Shown: positions 44,792-54,491, numbered from the stretch's first letter. The stretch is 64,000 nt of DNA from Streptomyces uncialis (GCF_001905345.1 NZ_LFBV01000001.1:1623321-1687320), one strand, 5' to 3'. Program-made: numbers and translations. Notes: a model not told the origin generated them from the letters alone.

Positions 44792-45595
44792 TCAGCGGCC
44801 CACGAACGCGGGTTTCACCTTGTCGACGAACGCGGCCACAGCGATCGTGTGGTCCTCAGACGCCCCGGCCCGGGTCTGCAACTCGTCCTCCTTGGCGAGC
44901 GTCTCGGCCAAGGAGTGCGACTGGGCGTACGCGAGCGACTCCTTGAGCGCCGCGTACGCCACCGTGGGCCCCTGCGCCAGTCCGAGGGCCACCCGCCGGG
45001 CCTCGGCCGCCAGGTCCGACGCCGGGACCACCCGGTTGGCGATTCCCAGCTCGTACGCCTCCGCCGCCTTGATCGAGCGGGGGAAGAACAGCAGGTCGGC
45101 GGCCCGGCCGGGACCCACGACCCGGGGCAGCGTCCATGACACCCCGGAGTCGGCGGTCAGCGCCACCCCGGCGAACGCGGTGGTGAACGACGCCGTGTCC
45201 GCGACCACCCGGAAGTCCGCGGCGAGCGCGAAGCCGAACCCCGCCCCCGCCGCGACCCCGTTGACCCCCGCCACCACCGGTTTCGCCATCCCGGTCAGTG
45301 CCCGCAGCACCGGGTTGTAGTGCTCACGGACGGTGCTCATGGTCTGCCCGGAGCCCGATTCCCTGGCGGCCGCGAGCACCCCGATGTGCTCCTTGAGGTC
45401 CTGCCCCACGCAGAACGCCCGGTCGCCCGCCGCGGTCAGCAGCACCGCGCGGACCGCCGGGTCGGCCGCGGCTTCCTCGGTGGCGTCCCGCAGCGCGACC
45501 TTGGTCACGGTGTCGAGCGCGTTCATCGCGTCGGGGCGGTTCAAGGTGATCGTCGCGAGTCCGTCGCTCACCTCGTAGAGCACGGTGTCGGCCAT
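44792..45595 (-). CDS. enoyl-CoA hydratase/isomerase family protein
   Basis: Product of 267 residues from ATG 45595 with GGAGGGA upstream. Crotonase fold: ITLNRPDAMNALD, the oxyanion-hole region FCVGQDLKEH and GVNGVAAGAGFGFALAADFR. The catalytic glutamate positions of true enoyl-CoA hydratase are not both clear (TADSGVSWTLPR), nearer to PaaG-type isomerases. Possible role in phenylacetate or fatty-acid degradation; substrate not determinable here. Confidence 0.9.
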   Translation of the reverse strand: MADTVLYEVSDGLATITLNRPDAMNALDTVTKVALRDATEEAAADPAVRAVLLTAAGDRAFCVGQDLKEHIGVLAAARESGSGQTMSTVREHYNPVLRALTGMAKPVVAGVNGVAAGAGFGFALAADFRVVADTASFTTAFAGVALTADSGVSWTLPRVVGPGRAADLLFFPRSIKAAEAYELGIANRVVPASDLAAEARRVALGLAQGPTVAYAALKESLAYAQSHSLAETLAKEDELQTRAGASEDHTIAVAAFVDKVKPAFVGR

Positions 45596-45822
45596 GGCGG
45601 GGGTCCCTCCGGCTTTGGGCTGCGGGCACACGCGGTCATGTGCGGTACGTTCACTCAGCACGGTCCGAGCACAGCATGGCGGAGATCGCCGGGCATCCGT
45701 ATGTGACCTGCATCAAAGAATTCTGGGCCTCGTGTACCCGGGACTGAGGCGAAGTAACGCGGTCACACCGCCGAATTGAGTGGTTTTGCGGGCGCACGTT
45801 GCCCAAGCGATGCCGACCGATG

Positions 45823-45853
45823 TTGGTCATCGGGTCCCGACATGCGGGATAAT
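45823..45853 (+). promoter_or_regulatory. candidate promoter of DUF3117 gene
   Basis: TTGGTC (45823-45828) and GATAAT (45848-45853), spacer 19 (18 if TGGTCA is used), about 95 bp before the DUF3117 start. The remaining 351-bp gap (45596-45946) holds no gene. Confidence 0.45.
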
Positions 45854-45946
45854 GGCTGGGAAGCAATGTGTTCGATGCCGGACGCGTGCCCTGCGATAGG
45901 GCTGTCGTCGGCTGACGATGAGCTGGTTTCAGGAAGGGGAACGAGC

Positions 45947-46114
45947 ATGGCGGCCATGAAGCCGCGGACGGGCGACGGCCCGCTCGAGGTGACAAAGGAG
46001 GGGCGGGGCATCGTCATGCGCGTTCCGCTCGAAGGCGGCGGTCGGCTCGTCGTAGAGCTGACGCCGGACGAGGCGGGCGCTCTTGGCGACGCCCTCAAGA
46101 AGGTCGTCGGCTAA
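45947..46114 (+). CDS. DUF3117 small protein
   Basis: Product of 55 residues; ATG at 45947 after AGGAAGGGGA. The sequence MAAMKPRTGDGPLEVTKEGR and the end VELTPDEAGALGDALKKVVG are the whole conserved DUF3117 protein, found across actinobacteria. M. tuberculosis Rv1211, next to tagA, belongs to it as I recall. Function unknown. A terminator follows. Confidence 0.93.
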   Translation: MAAMKPRTGDGPLEVTKEGRGIVMRVPLEGGGRLVVELTPDEAGALGDALKKVVG

Positions 46115-46154
46115 CAGAGGAAGCCGTCCTGGCGTTTGTTCGGCTTTCCCAGTT

Positions 46155-46182
46155 GCCCCGGCATCGTACGCGGTGCCGGGGC
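46155..46182 (+). terminator. terminator after DUF3117 gene
   Basis: GCCCCGGCA (46155-46163) pairs with TGCCGGGGC (46174-46182), loop of 10, 40 bp after the stop. Confidence 0.85.
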
Positions 46183-46415
46183 ACTGCTGTGTCCGCCGAC
46201 GTCACGCAGGTGTGGGATGCGACACGTCCGCCGCGCGGGTGCCGGGGGAGGCGTCGGCCGTGACTCTCCGTGTCGCACGAGTCGGGGACCGTTCCGGTGG
46301 GTGGGTCCCGGCGGGTCCCGGCGGGTCCTGGCAGGTCACTCGTCGGGGGTCCCGTCCGGAGGTCCGGAAGGTACGAGCACGTCATCCGCACGGGCACCGG
46401 TCACCAGGGACGTGT

Positions 46416-46452
46416 TCACCCGGAAGCGGAACCGTCACCCGGAAGCGGAACC
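46416..46452. repeat. 18-bp direct repeat
   Basis: TCACCCGGAAGCGGAACC occurs at 46416-46433 and 46435-46452 (period 19). It lies in a gene-free stretch (46183-46508) just 3' of the minus-strand O-methyltransferase gene. Confidence 0.85.
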
Positions 46453-46508
46453 CGGCTGCCGTGATCATCCCGGCGCAACCCGGGCCGCACCGCACCGCGC
46501 AGCTGCGC

Positions 46509-47141
46509 TCAGCGCTTGACCGCGCAGAGCAGTCCGTCCCCGACCGGCAGCAGCGAGGGCACCAGCTCCGTGTTCTCCCGCACCGCCCGGACCAGCTCCC
46601 GCAGCCGCAGTACCTCCATCGGCTGCGGACCCGAGTCCACCGTCCGGCCGTCCGCGAAGACGCCCTCGAAACACACCAGGCCGCCGGGGCGCAGGAGCCG
46701 CAACGATTCGGCGAGGTAGTCCACGCACTCCATACGGTCACCGTCGCAGAAGACGAGGTCGTATCCGCTGTCCGCGAGCCTCGGCAGCACATCCAGCGCC
46801 CGGCCCGGGATGAAGCGGGCCCTGTTGGTGGCGAATCCCGCGAGACGGAACGCCTGCCGCGCGAGCTGCTGGCGGTCGGGCTCGGGGTCGACGGTGGTGA
46901 GCACCCCGTCGGGCCGCATCCCGTGCAGAAGATGGATCCCGGAGACCCCGGTACCGGTGCCGATCTCGGCGACGGCCTTGGCACCGGCCGTCGCGGCGAG
47001 CATCCGCAGCGCGGCGCCGGTGGAGGGCGACACCGGGCGGAGCGCGGACTCCCGGGCCCGGTCACGGGCCCAGTGCACCGCCTCCTCCTCGGCGACAAAG
47101 GCGTCAGCGAAGGCCAAGCCTGTCTGCCGGTTGCCGGTAAT
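46509..47141 (-). CDS. O-methyltransferase (class I SAM-dependent)
   Basis: SAM-binding motif AVAEIGTGTGVSGIHLLHGM, DGVLTTVDPEP and DLVFCDGDRMECVDYLAESL mark the catechol-O-methyltransferase-like family 3. The first standard start in frame is TTG 47117 (202 residues) but it lacks a ribosome site. GGAGAGGG sits 2 bases before an in-frame ATT (47141), and starting there gives ITGNRQTGLAFADAFVAEEE, which resembles homologue N-termini. So ATT may be a rare start, or a base change destroyed the normal one. It is divergent from sigE, as in M. tuberculosis Rv1220c as I recall. Confidence 0.85.
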   Translation of the reverse strand: MTGNRQTGLAFADAFVAEEEAVHWARDRARESALRPVSPSTGAALRMLAATAGAKAVAEIGTGTGVSGIHLLHGMRPDGVLTTVDPEPDRQQLARQAFRLAGFATNRARFIPGRALDVLPRLADSGYDLVFCDGDRMECVDYLAESLRLLRPGGLVCFEGVFADGRTVDSGPQPMEVLRLRELVRAVRENTELVPSLLPVGDGLLCAVKR

Positions 47142-47371
47142 GACCCTCTCCTGTCCCCCTGGGATGTCTGGCCGTGACTGTATCCGCTGCCGCCGGGAAC
47201 CCGCAGATGGGACCGCGCGTTAAGAAGGGCAGGGGAAGGCTCCGGGAGGGGATTCACCGGACAAGGGGGCGAGGAATGGACGGGCTCGGCCGGCAAGTGC
47301 TGACGCAAGACCTGAAGCGCGTACCAAATTCACGTAAAACTGCTTATCCGGAGCTAACGGGCGAGGTGGCT

Positions 47372-48139
47372 ATGGTAGGGGCTCCACTGGACACCACCAG
47401 AGCCGATAGGGGAGGTGCGGCTGCGCCCGCGGACAGGGGAGGAGTGCTGCGGCGCCTCTTCAGAGCGGTGGGTGAGCCGAAATCCGTGACCGACACCGCT
47501 GACCACGTTGCCCAGTCCGCACAGACAGCGACCTTCACCGCCGACGCGGACGCACAGACGTGGACTCCGCCCAGTTGGGAGGAGATCGTCAGCACGCACA
47601 GCGGCCGTGTCTACCGCCTTGCCTACCGCCTCACGGGCAATCAGCACGACGCGGAGGACCTCACCCAGGAGGTCTTCGTCCGCGTCTTCCGCTCGCTGTC
47701 CACGTACTCGCCCGGCACCTTCGAGGGCTGGCTGCACCGCATCACCACCAACCTCTTCCTGGACATGGTGCGGCGAAGGCAGCGCATCCGCTTCGACTCC
47801 CTCGGGGACGACGCCGCCGAGCGGCTGCCGAGCCGCGAGCCGTCGCCGCAGCAGGTCTTCAACGACACCCACTTCGACGCGGACGTCCAGCAGGCGCTGG
47901 ACACCCTCGCGCCGGAGTTCCGTGCCGCCGTTGTCCTCTGCGACATCGAGGGCCTGTCGTACGAGGAGATCGCCGCGACCCTGGGCGTCAAGCTCGGTAC
48001 GGTCCGCAGCCGTATCCACCGCGGCCGTTCCCAGCTGCGCAAGGCCCTTCAGCACCGGTCGCCGCACGCGCGCGCCGAGCGCCGCGCCCCCGTGGCCTCC
48101 GGTGTCCCCGTGCTGGGAGGAGGAGGCGCGCCCGCGTGA
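47372..48139 (+). CDS. sigE: ECF RNA polymerase sigma factor SigE
   Basis: Product of 255 residues from ATG 47372 (GAGG upstream); longer frames to 47174 have no ribosome site. Region 2 reads [20 protein letters not shown] followed by [15 protein letters not shown]; region 4 reads [20 protein letters not shown] and [20 protein letters not shown]. An N-terminal extension of about 75 residues matches the M. tuberculosis SigE type, not the shorter S. coelicolor SigE of the CseBC system. Its GTGA overlap with the anti-sigma gene and the htrA/tatB neighbours indicate an envelope-stress response. Confidence 0.92.
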   Translation: MVGAPLDTTRADRGGAAAPADRGGVLRRLFRAVGEPKSVTDTADHVAQSAQTATFTADADAQTWTPPSWEEIVSTHSGRVYRLAYRLTGNQHDAEDLTQEVFVRVFRSLSTYSPGTFEGWLHRITTNLFLDMVRRRQRIRFDSLGDDAAERLPSREPSPQQVFNDTHFDADVQQALDTLAPEFRAAVVLCDIEGLSYEEIAATLGVKLGTVRSRIHRGRSQLRKALQHRSPHARAERRAPVASGVPVLGGGGAPA

Positions 48140-49212
48140 CCGGATCACGTCCGACACCTGTCGAACAGCACCTCGGGGACCGGCTCGCCGCCCTCGTCGA
48201 CGGCGAACTGGGCCATGACTCCCGCGACCGGGTCCTCGCCCATCTAGCCACCTGCGCCCGCTGCAAGGCCGAGGCCGACGCCCAGCGCCGGCTGAAGAAC
48301 GTCTTCGCCGAAGCGGCGCCCCCGCCCCCCTCCGAGAGCTTCCTGGCACGCCTTCAGGGCCTGCCCGGCGGCGGTTCCGGCGATCCCGGCGGTCCGGGAG
48401 GCCCCGGCGGCCCCAGGCATGAGCGCGACGCCTTCGGCGGCGGCCTCTTCGACATGGGCGCCGACACCTTCGTCCTCGCTCCCGCCACCCGGCCCGCACC
48501 CGCCCTTCCCGCGACTGCCCCCGGATTCCGTATCCATGCCGTGGGCAGGCCCGAGTCCGAGCGGTCCGCCGCCCGGGGCCGGCGCCGCTTCGCCTTCGCC
48601 GCGGCGGGCGCGGTCTCGCTGGCCGCGATCGCCCTCGGCGGGGTCAACACCGGCCCCGCCACCGTCGACAGCGGTGACGCCCGCGGTCCCAGCAGCAATA
48701 ACGTCACTCCGCTGCGTACCCAGGGCGGCGGCACCCCGGCCGGGGACGCCGTCCGCCGCCGGGCCACCGCACCGATGCTGGGGCAGCGGACCGGCGGCGC
48801 CCTCGCCGCACCCGTCGCCCCCGCGTCCGCCGGTGCCCCGCTGGTGGCCGGGACGCCACCGCAGCCGCCACCGGCGGCCGTGCACGCCCTGGCCGCACCC
48901 CTGCTGGCCGGTGCGTCGGTGGCATCGCCGCTGCTCCATCCACTGCCGCAGTTCGTCCCGCCCGGGCACGGCCATGCCCGCCCGCCCCGGGTCCGTCCGG
49001 CGGACGATCCAGCGATCGGCGGCTCGGCGCCCCAGGGCCGTCTCCGGCACCCGGAGCGGCCGTCCCTGGTGTCGTCCGCGGCCACCGGTGTACTGGGGCC
49101 GCTCAGGGCCCCGCAGCCTGCCTTGGCGGGCCTTCCGGGGCTGCCGTCCTCCCCGTTGCCCACCACGGGGATACCCGGCGGCGCGGCTCCCGGTGCCGGG
49201 TCCCCCCGCTGA
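48136..49212 (+). CDS. rseA: anti-sigma factor, zinc-binding RseA type
   Basis: Product of 358 residues from GTG 48136, overlapping the sigma stop by 4 bp. The zinc anti-sigma motif H36-x3-C40-x2-C43 (HLATCARC) lies in the N-terminal domain. A Gly/Pro linker and one membrane helix ([20 protein letters not shown]) follow. The external part of about 200 residues is Pro/Ala-rich without known domain. It is longer than M. tuberculosis RseA. It should hold SigE inactive until envelope stress or redox change releases it. Confidence 0.88.
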   Translation: MTGSRPTPVEQHLGDRLAALVDGELGHDSRDRVLAHLATCARCKAEADAQRRLKNVFAEAAPPPPSESFLARLQGLPGGGSGDPGGPGGPGGPRHERDAFGGGLFDMGADTFVLAPATRPAPALPATAPGFRIHAVGRPESERSAARGRRRFAFAAAGAVSLAAIALGGVNTGPATVDSGDARGPSSNNVTPLRTQGGGTPAGDAVRRRATAPMLGQRTGGALAAPVAPASAGAPLVAGTPPQPPPAAVHALAAPLLAGASVASPLLHPLPQFVPPGHGHARPPRVRPADDPAIGGSAPQGRLRHPERPSLVSSAATGVLGPLRAPQPALAGLPGLPSSPLPTTGIPGGAAPGAGSPR

Positions 49213-49368
49213 GCCCGACCGGCGGCGGCCCCTTCCCGGGGCCGTCCGCTCCGTCCCCACCCATGGGACCTGATTGAATTCCCGCACGGCGCGCGCCCGG
49301 CAGGGCCCGTGCCGCCGAGCCGACGAATCACGAGCGGTCACCGCCGCGTAGCCGGGTGTGGGGAGAAG

Positions 49369-51102
49369 ATGGACGAGGGCAAGCCGAAGTGGTGGAGCCG
49401 CCCCGGTCCCGCGGACCCCGCCGGGCCGTCCGGCGACGGGCACGGCGGTGGTGCCGCCGATCCCGGGTCCGACCCGGGCGCGGGCCACGCCACGGACCGC
49501 GGACCCGAGCGCCGGATCCCCCTGCACGACCCCGACCCCTACAGCACCCCGCCTTACGGCGAGCCCGGCCCCTGGGCCCCCGCCCCACCCGTCCAGCACC
49601 CCGGGACGACCCCGGCGCACGGTGTGCCCCTCCAGGGCCCCACCACGCCCGCCGACGGCACCCCCGCGCACGGCACCCCCGCGCACGGTGTGCCGGGACC
49701 CGCCACACCGGTGACAGCGCCGCCGCAGGAAGGCCCCGGCACCCTCGGCCACGGCACCCCCCTCGCGGGCGCCCCCCGCTACGACCGGGCACCGGCACCG
49801 GCCGGCTACGACGCCGCTCGGCCGCCCTACGACACGTCCCCGCCCCCGTACGACTCGGCTCCGCCGCCCCACGACATGGGCCCGGCCGGGCCCGCGGGCG
49901 GCGGGGGAGCGGAGCCGGGTCCCTGGGGGCGGTACGACCCATGGGCCCAGGCGCCGCTCCAGCAGACCGGCGCGGGCCCGCACGGCACCGGCAAGCCCCG
50001 CGCACGGCGCGGTGCGCTGGTCGGCGTGCTGGTGCTGGGAGTGGTGGCGGGCATGATCGGCGGTGTGGTCGGGGCGAATCTGGAGGCCCGGCGCGCCGTC
50101 CAGGTCGAGTTGCCGCAGGCCGGTACCGAGGCCGAGGGCCGGGCGCCCGACAGCGTGGCGGGGATCGCCGCGCGTTCGCTGCCCGGGGTGGTGACCCTGC
50201 ATGTGCGGGGCGGCTCCGACCAGGGCACCGGCACCGGCTTCGTGCTGGACGGCCGCGGGCACATCCTCACCAACAACCACGTCGTCGAGCCCGCCGGGTC
50301 CGGGGGCGAGATATCGGTGACGTTCAGCGGGGGCGAGGTCGCCGCGGCGGAGGTGGTCGGCCGGGACGCGGGCTACGACCTCGCGGTGGTCAAGGTCAGC
50401 GGGGTGTCCGGCCTCAAGCCGCTGCCGCTCGGCAACTCCGACAACGTCCAGGTCGGTGACCCGGTCGTCGCCATCGGCGCCCCCTTCGACCTGGCCAACA
50501 CCGTCACCTCCGGCATCATCAGCGCCAAGGAACGCCCCATCACGGCAGGCGGCGAGAAGGGCGACGGCAGCGACATCTCGTACGTCGACGCCCTCCAGAC
50601 CGACGCGCCGATCAACCCCGGCAACTCCGGCGGCCCGCTGATGGACTCCCGGGCCAGGGTGATCGGGATCAACAGCGCGATCCGCTCCGCCGAGGGCGCG
50701 GGCGGCCCGGAGAGCGGCCAGTCGGGCTCCATCGGCCTCGGTTTCGCCATCCCCGTCAACCAGGGCAAGCGGGTCGCCGAGGAACTGATCAACACCGGGA
50801 AGGCCACGCACCCGATCATCGGGGTCACCCTCGACATGGACTTCACGGGCGACGGTGCCCGGGTCGGCACCGAGGGCAACGACGGCGCGCCGCCCGTCAC
50901 CGTCGGCGGACCGGGCCAGAAGGCGGGCATCCGGTCCGGGGACGTGATCACCGAGGTCGACGGTCAGCGAGTGCACTCCGGTGAGGAGCTGATCGTCAAG
51001 ATCCGCGCCCACCGGCCCGGCGACCGGCTCCAGCTCACCCTGGAACGCGGCGGCCAGGAGAAGAAGGTGACACTCGTGCTCGGCTCCGCGCGGAGCGGAT
51101 GA
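49369..51102 (+). CDS. htrA: HtrA/DegP-type membrane-anchored serine protease with PDZ domain
   Basis: Product of 577 residues from ATG 49369 with GGGGAGAAG upstream. About 210 residues of Pro/Gly-rich, low-complexity cytoplasmic sequence (repeats such as GTPAHGTPAHGVPG) precede one helix (about 213-236, GALVGVLVLGVVAGMIGGVV). The trypsin-like domain has catalytic H304 (LTNNHVV), D337 (YDLAVVKV) and S420 (GNSGGPL). One PDZ domain ends the protein. It degrades or refolds misfolded exported proteins. Position after rseA suggests SigE control. Confidence 0.94.
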   Translation: MDEGKPKWWSRPGPADPAGPSGDGHGGGAADPGSDPGAGHATDRGPERRIPLHDPDPYSTPPYGEPGPWAPAPPVQHPGTTPAHGVPLQGPTTPADGTPAHGTPAHGVPGPATPVTAPPQEGPGTLGHGTPLAGAPRYDRAPAPAGYDAARPPYDTSPPPYDSAPPPHDMGPAGPAGGGGAEPGPWGRYDPWAQAPLQQTGAGPHGTGKPRARRGALVGVLVLGVVAGMIGGVVGANLEARRAVQVELPQAGTEAEGRAPDSVAGIAARSLPGVVTLHVRGGSDQGTGTGFVLDGRGHILTNNHVVEPAGSGGEISVTFSGGEVAAAEVVGRDAGYDLAVVKVSGVSGLKPLPLGNSDNVQVGDPVVAIGAPFDLANTVTSGIISAKERPITAGGEKGDGSDISYVDALQTDAPINPGNSGGPLMDSRARVIGINSAIRSAEGAGGPESGQSGSIGLGFAIPVNQGKRVAEELINTGKATHPIIGVTLDMDFTGDGARVGTEGNDGAPPVTVGGPGQKAGIRSGDVITEVDGQRVHSGEELIVKIRAHRPGDRLQLTLERGGQEKKVTLVLGSARSG

Positions 51103-51123
51103 CACGGGGAACAGCACACCGGA

Positions 51124-51143
51124 CCGACGGGCGCGCCCGTCGG
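51124..51143 (+). terminator. hairpin between htrA and tatB
   Basis: Perfect 20-bp palindrome CCGACGGGCGCGCCCGTCGG, 22 bp after the htrA stop. Possible terminator or attenuator; tatB may have its own promoter. Confidence 0.65.
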
Positions 51144-51273
51144 CCGGGGAAGACACCTCGCATCCGGGGCGGGCCGGACAGTACCGGACGCACCTGGTCG
51201 CCGGGTACCGTGGGAGCGGTCCGGGACCACGGAAGACCTGCTGCGGGCCGGAGGACATCTCAAGGAGCGCTAG

Positions 51274-51747
51274 GTGTTCAATGACATAGGTATGCTTGAG
51301 ATCCTGGCGATGGCCGTGCTCGGCATGCTCATCTTCGGCCCGGACAAGCTGCCGAAGGTGATCCAGGACGTCTCGCGGACCATCCGCAAGATCCGCGACT
51401 TCTCGGACAGCGCCAAGCGGGACATCCGCGATGAACTGGGCCCCGAGTTCAAGGACTTCGAGTTCGAGGACCTCAACCCGAAGACCTTCATGCGCAAGCA
51501 GCTCGGCAATGACGAGCTGGGGCTCCAGGAGATCCGCAACAGCTTCGACCTCCGCAAGGAGATGTCCGATCTGTCGGACGCGGTGAACGACCGGGGCGAC
51601 TCCTCCGACGACTTCCTCGACGGTCCCTCCGGCGGCCGGTCCGGCTCGTCCTCCGGGGCGGCCACGGACGGCGGCCGGATCGACATGCTGAAGAAGCCCG
51701 GCCGCGACGCGGACGAGCGCCCGCCCTTCGACTCCGACGCGACCTGA
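51274..51747 (+). CDS. tatB: Sec-independent protein translocase subunit TatB
   Basis: Product of 157 residues; GTG at 51274 after AAGGAG. Signature FNDIGMLEILAMAVLGMLIF then GPDKLPKVI (helix-hinge-amphipathic helix), with the Gly-Pro hinge. A Glu/Asp/Lys-rich amphipathic and a Gly/Ser C-terminal part follow. TatB links signal-peptide recognition by TatC with pore formation by TatA. It follows sigE-rseA-htrA as in M. tuberculosis, though there it is on the other strand as I recall. Confidence 0.94.
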   Translation: MFNDIGMLEILAMAVLGMLIFGPDKLPKVIQDVSRTIRKIRDFSDSAKRDIRDELGPEFKDFEFEDLNPKTFMRKQLGNDELGLQEIRNSFDLRKEMSDLSDAVNDRGDSSDDFLDGPSGGRSGSSSGAATDGGRIDMLKKPGRDADERPPFDSDAT

Positions 51748-52034
51748 TCCGACCCCGGTCCCGCCGCCCGCACCCGGGCAGCGGGATTTCTCCGTGCCCC
51801 GGCCGTGTGCCCCCGTGTGCTCCAGTTGCTTCCGTCCTGCGGCCCTGGCCGTCCGGATGGCGCGCGGTGCCGCCAGTCGCCTGTTTGTGCCCGCTTTGCC
51901 CCCCACTTCGGTGCAGTTGGCGTGGGCGCGGGAACGCGGGTGGCTATTCTCCCTAGTTGTTGTGCGGGCCGACACCAGGTCGCCCGAGGGGGGCGGGCCG
52001 CTCCGGTCCGACGAGCGCGAGGAGGCGTCCGGCG

Positions 52035-52700
52035 ATGGAAACCACTGGTCAGGTGGGCACGGAGGTGCCCGCCGCGACGGCAGGCGGGCAGCAGGCCGCG
52101 TCGGCACGCCGCACGGTCGACAACTTCCTGCTGGCACCGTTCCCCTGGTACGGCCTCGACGGGGCGTTCACGGGCGCCCGGTGGCTGCTCCAGGCGGGTA
52201 CGTCCGCCGAGGGAGTGGTCGAGCACGGCTCGATCGGCCACGGGGACGAGCCCTCGCTGCGGGCCGACGCCCGGGACGGCGCGGACCGCGACCGGTTCGC
52301 CGTCGTCATCACCGTCGCCGCCAGCCCGCTGCGGCGCACCGCGGACGGTACGGGGGTGCTGGAGGCCACCTCGGTGTCCTCGGCGGCCTGGCTCGCCGGG
52401 TCCGGACTGCTCGCCGTCACCTGGCCCGCGCAGATGGACCACAGCCTGCGCGACGACTGGCTGGAGCAGCAGACCGACACGGCGTGGGTCCTCGCGGACG
52501 ACCTCGGCAGCGACGACTGGGCCTCGCTGACCCTGCCCGTGGACGGGGAGGCCACCCCGTTCCACTACCGCGAGTCGGAGTTCGGCTGGGTCCTTGCCGG
52601 GTCCACCCGCGAGGGCGTCCATCTCGGCGCGTACGGGCGGGGGATGAGCGCGTACGGGCTGGGCTTCTCGGCCGTCAAGGACATCCAGGAGTACGCGTAA
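52035..52700 (+). CDS. conserved hypothetical protein
   Basis: Product of 221 residues from ATG 52035 with GAGG upstream. No signal peptide or membrane helix. Aromatic-rich segments NFLLAPFPWYGLDGAFTGAR and FHYRESEFGWVLAGSTREGV look conserved; the domain is not recognised. It lies between tatB and mrp without obvious operon partners. The 287-bp gap before it contains TATTCT at 51945-51950, a possible -10. Confidence 0.75.
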   Translation: METTGQVGTEVPAATAGGQQAASARRTVDNFLLAPFPWYGLDGAFTGARWLLQAGTSAEGVVEHGSIGHGDEPSLRADARDGADRDRFAVVITVAASPLRRTADGTGVLEATSVSSAAWLAGSGLLAVTWPAQMDHSLRDDWLEQQTDTAWVLADDLGSDDWASLTLPVDGEATPFHYRESEFGWVLAGSTREGVHLGAYGRGMSAYGLGFSAVKDIQEYA

Positions 52701-52907
52701 CACTCACGGACCGGGCGGCACCCGCCCGGCCCCGACACCCCTCCGGTGCCACCCCTGGGCCCCTGGAGGCCCGCGGAGCCCCGGACCGGAACCCCGGGGC
52801 GGTCCCGGTCCCCCCGGGGCCCCACGGGCCGCCGTAGGCCCGTCACGCGACCGGGTCCGGGAGGCCCGCCGTCCGTCACCCGGCCGGCGGGGGGACCCGC
52901 CCGGCCG

Positions 52908-54041
52908 TCAGAACTTGTTGCGCGGGGTGATCCCCAGCGACAGACCGGACAGCCCCCGCGCACGGCCGCCGAGCTTGCCCGCGATCGCGCGCAGCGCCGC
53001 ACCCGCCGCCGAGTCGGGGTCCGTGAGGACCACGGGCTTGCCCTCGTCGCCGCCCTCGCGCAGCCGGACGTCGATGGGGATGGAGCCGAGTACGGGGACG
53101 GTCGCCCCGGTCGTACGGGTGAGTCCGTCCGCGACGGACTGTCCGCCGCCGCTGCCGAACACGTCGACCATCTCGCCGCAGTGCGGACACGGCAGTCCGG
53201 CCATGTTCTCGACGACGCCGACGATCTTCTGATGGGTCTGCACCGCGATCGACCCGGCGCGTTCGGCGACCTCGGCCGCGGCCTGCTGCGGGGTCGTCAC
53301 CACCAGGATCTCGGCGTTGGGCACGAGCTGCGCCACCGAGATCGCGATGTCACCGGTGCCCGGCGGCAGATCGAGGAGCAGTACGTCCAGATCGCCCCAG
53401 AAGACATCCGCGAGGAACTGCTGGAGGGCTCGGTGGAGCATGGGCCCGCGCCAGACGACGGGGGCGTTGCCGGGGGTGAACATCCCGATGGAGATGACCT
53501 TCACGCCGTGCGCCGACGGCGGCATGATCATGTTCTCGACCTGGGTGGGGCGTCCGTCGGCGCCCAGCATCCGGGGGATCGAGTGGCCGTAGATGTCGGC
53601 GTCCACGACGCCCACCTTCAGCCCGTCGGCGGCCATCGCCGCCGCGAGGTTCACGGTCACGGACGACTTGCCGACGCCGCCCTTGCCCGAGGCGACCGCG
53701 TACACCCGCGTCAGCGAGCCGGGCTTGGCGAACGGCACCTCGCGCTCGCCCTGGCCGCCGCGGAGCGCGGACGCCAGATCCTTGCGCTGTTCGTCGCTCA
53801 TGACGTCGAGCGTGACGTCGACGCGGGTGACCCCCTCGACCCGCGCCACCGCCTCGGTCACGTTGTTGGTGATCGTCTCCCGCATCGGGCAGCCGGAGAC
53901 CGTCAGGTAGACCGCCACCGCGACCGAGCCGTCCGTACCGATCTCGACCGATTTGACCATCCCCAGTTCGGTGATGGGTCGCTGGATCTCCGGGTCGTTC
54001 ACCGTCGCCAGTGCTTCACGCACCGCGTCTTCCGTAGCCAT
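52908..54041 (-). CDS. mrp: Mrp/NBP35-type Fe-S cluster carrier ATPase
   Basis: Product of 377 residues from ATG 54041. The N-terminal DUF59/MIP18 domain (ALATVNDPEIQRPITELGMV) contains the ..GCPM cysteine. The P-loop is deviant Walker A GKGGVGKSS, followed by DADIYGHSIPRMLG. The CPHC motif (C-x2-C, nt about 53195) binds the transferred cluster at the dimer interface. It delivers Fe-S clusters to client proteins. In M. tuberculosis mrp also lies near sigE-htrA-tatB, as I recall. Confidence 0.94.
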   Translation of the reverse strand: MATEDAVREALATVNDPEIQRPITELGMVKSVEIGTDGSVAVAVYLTVSGCPMRETITNNVTEAVARVEGVTRVDVTLDVMSDEQRKDLASALRGGQGEREVPFAKPGSLTRVYAVASGKGGVGKSSVTVNLAAAMAADGLKVGVVDADIYGHSIPRMLGADGRPTQVENMIMPPSAHGVKVISIGMFTPGNAPVVWRGPMLHRALQQFLADVFWGDLDVLLLDLPPGTGDIAISVAQLVPNAEILVVTTPQQAAAEVAERAGSIAVQTHQKIVGVVENMAGLPCPHCGEMVDVFGSGGGQSVADGLTRTTGATVPVLGSIPIDVRLREGGDEGKPVVLTDPDSAAGAALRAIAGKLGGRARGLSGLSLGITPRNKF

Positions 54042-54114
54042 ACGGACGATGGTACGGCGCGGGGCCCGGACGCCGGGCGGCCCGTGGGGGGTCGGTTGCA
54101 TCACGTACCCGGGC

Positions 54115-54491
54115 CTGTCGCCCCCGGGGTTTCTTGTGCTGGGCCGACTTGTCCCTGTGCCGTCGCTCGTCGGGTGCGCAGTTCCCCGCGCCCCTTTGGG
54201 GGCGCCCCCTGAGGTTGTTCTTCACCCTCCTCCTCGTGCACTCGCGCTGCTGCGGGAGGGGGTGGGCGGGAATCTCTGCTCGCAGACTCCGATGCTCTTC
54301 AGTTGATCCGCTGGGCGTCGTACCGAGCGTGTCGGATCGAGGACGGAGAATCCCGACCGGCACCGACCCGAAGAACAAGCCGGACGCGCCCCAAAGGGGC
54401 GCGGGGAACTGCGCGAAAACGACGAGCGACGGCACAGGAACGGAGTGCGCCCACCCGGACAGACCGCGCGAGCGCAAGCGAAGGCGCACCG
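54115..54491. repeat. composite intergenic repeat locus G
   Basis: Left: one reverse unit (about 54176-54197). Then forward L element. Right: one forward unit (about 54396-54414) and a forward terminal-like module (about 54467-54486) that stops 6 bp from the DUF1003 stop codon. No gene in it. Confidence 0.8.
54228..54403 (+). repeat. L element copy 4
   Basis: Forward copy: weak H1 (54231-54260), core about 54285-54302, H2 CCGAGCGTGTCGG at 54323-54335, second core about 54347-54362, H3 54385-54403. Confidence 0.8.

Noticed and set aside
48244..52137. 1297-codon open frame on the minus strand
   Set aside because: It is antisense to the RseA, HtrA, TatB and next genes, which have clear domains and starts. 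Its translation is R/G/A-rich low complexity, as expected from GC-rich shadow frames.
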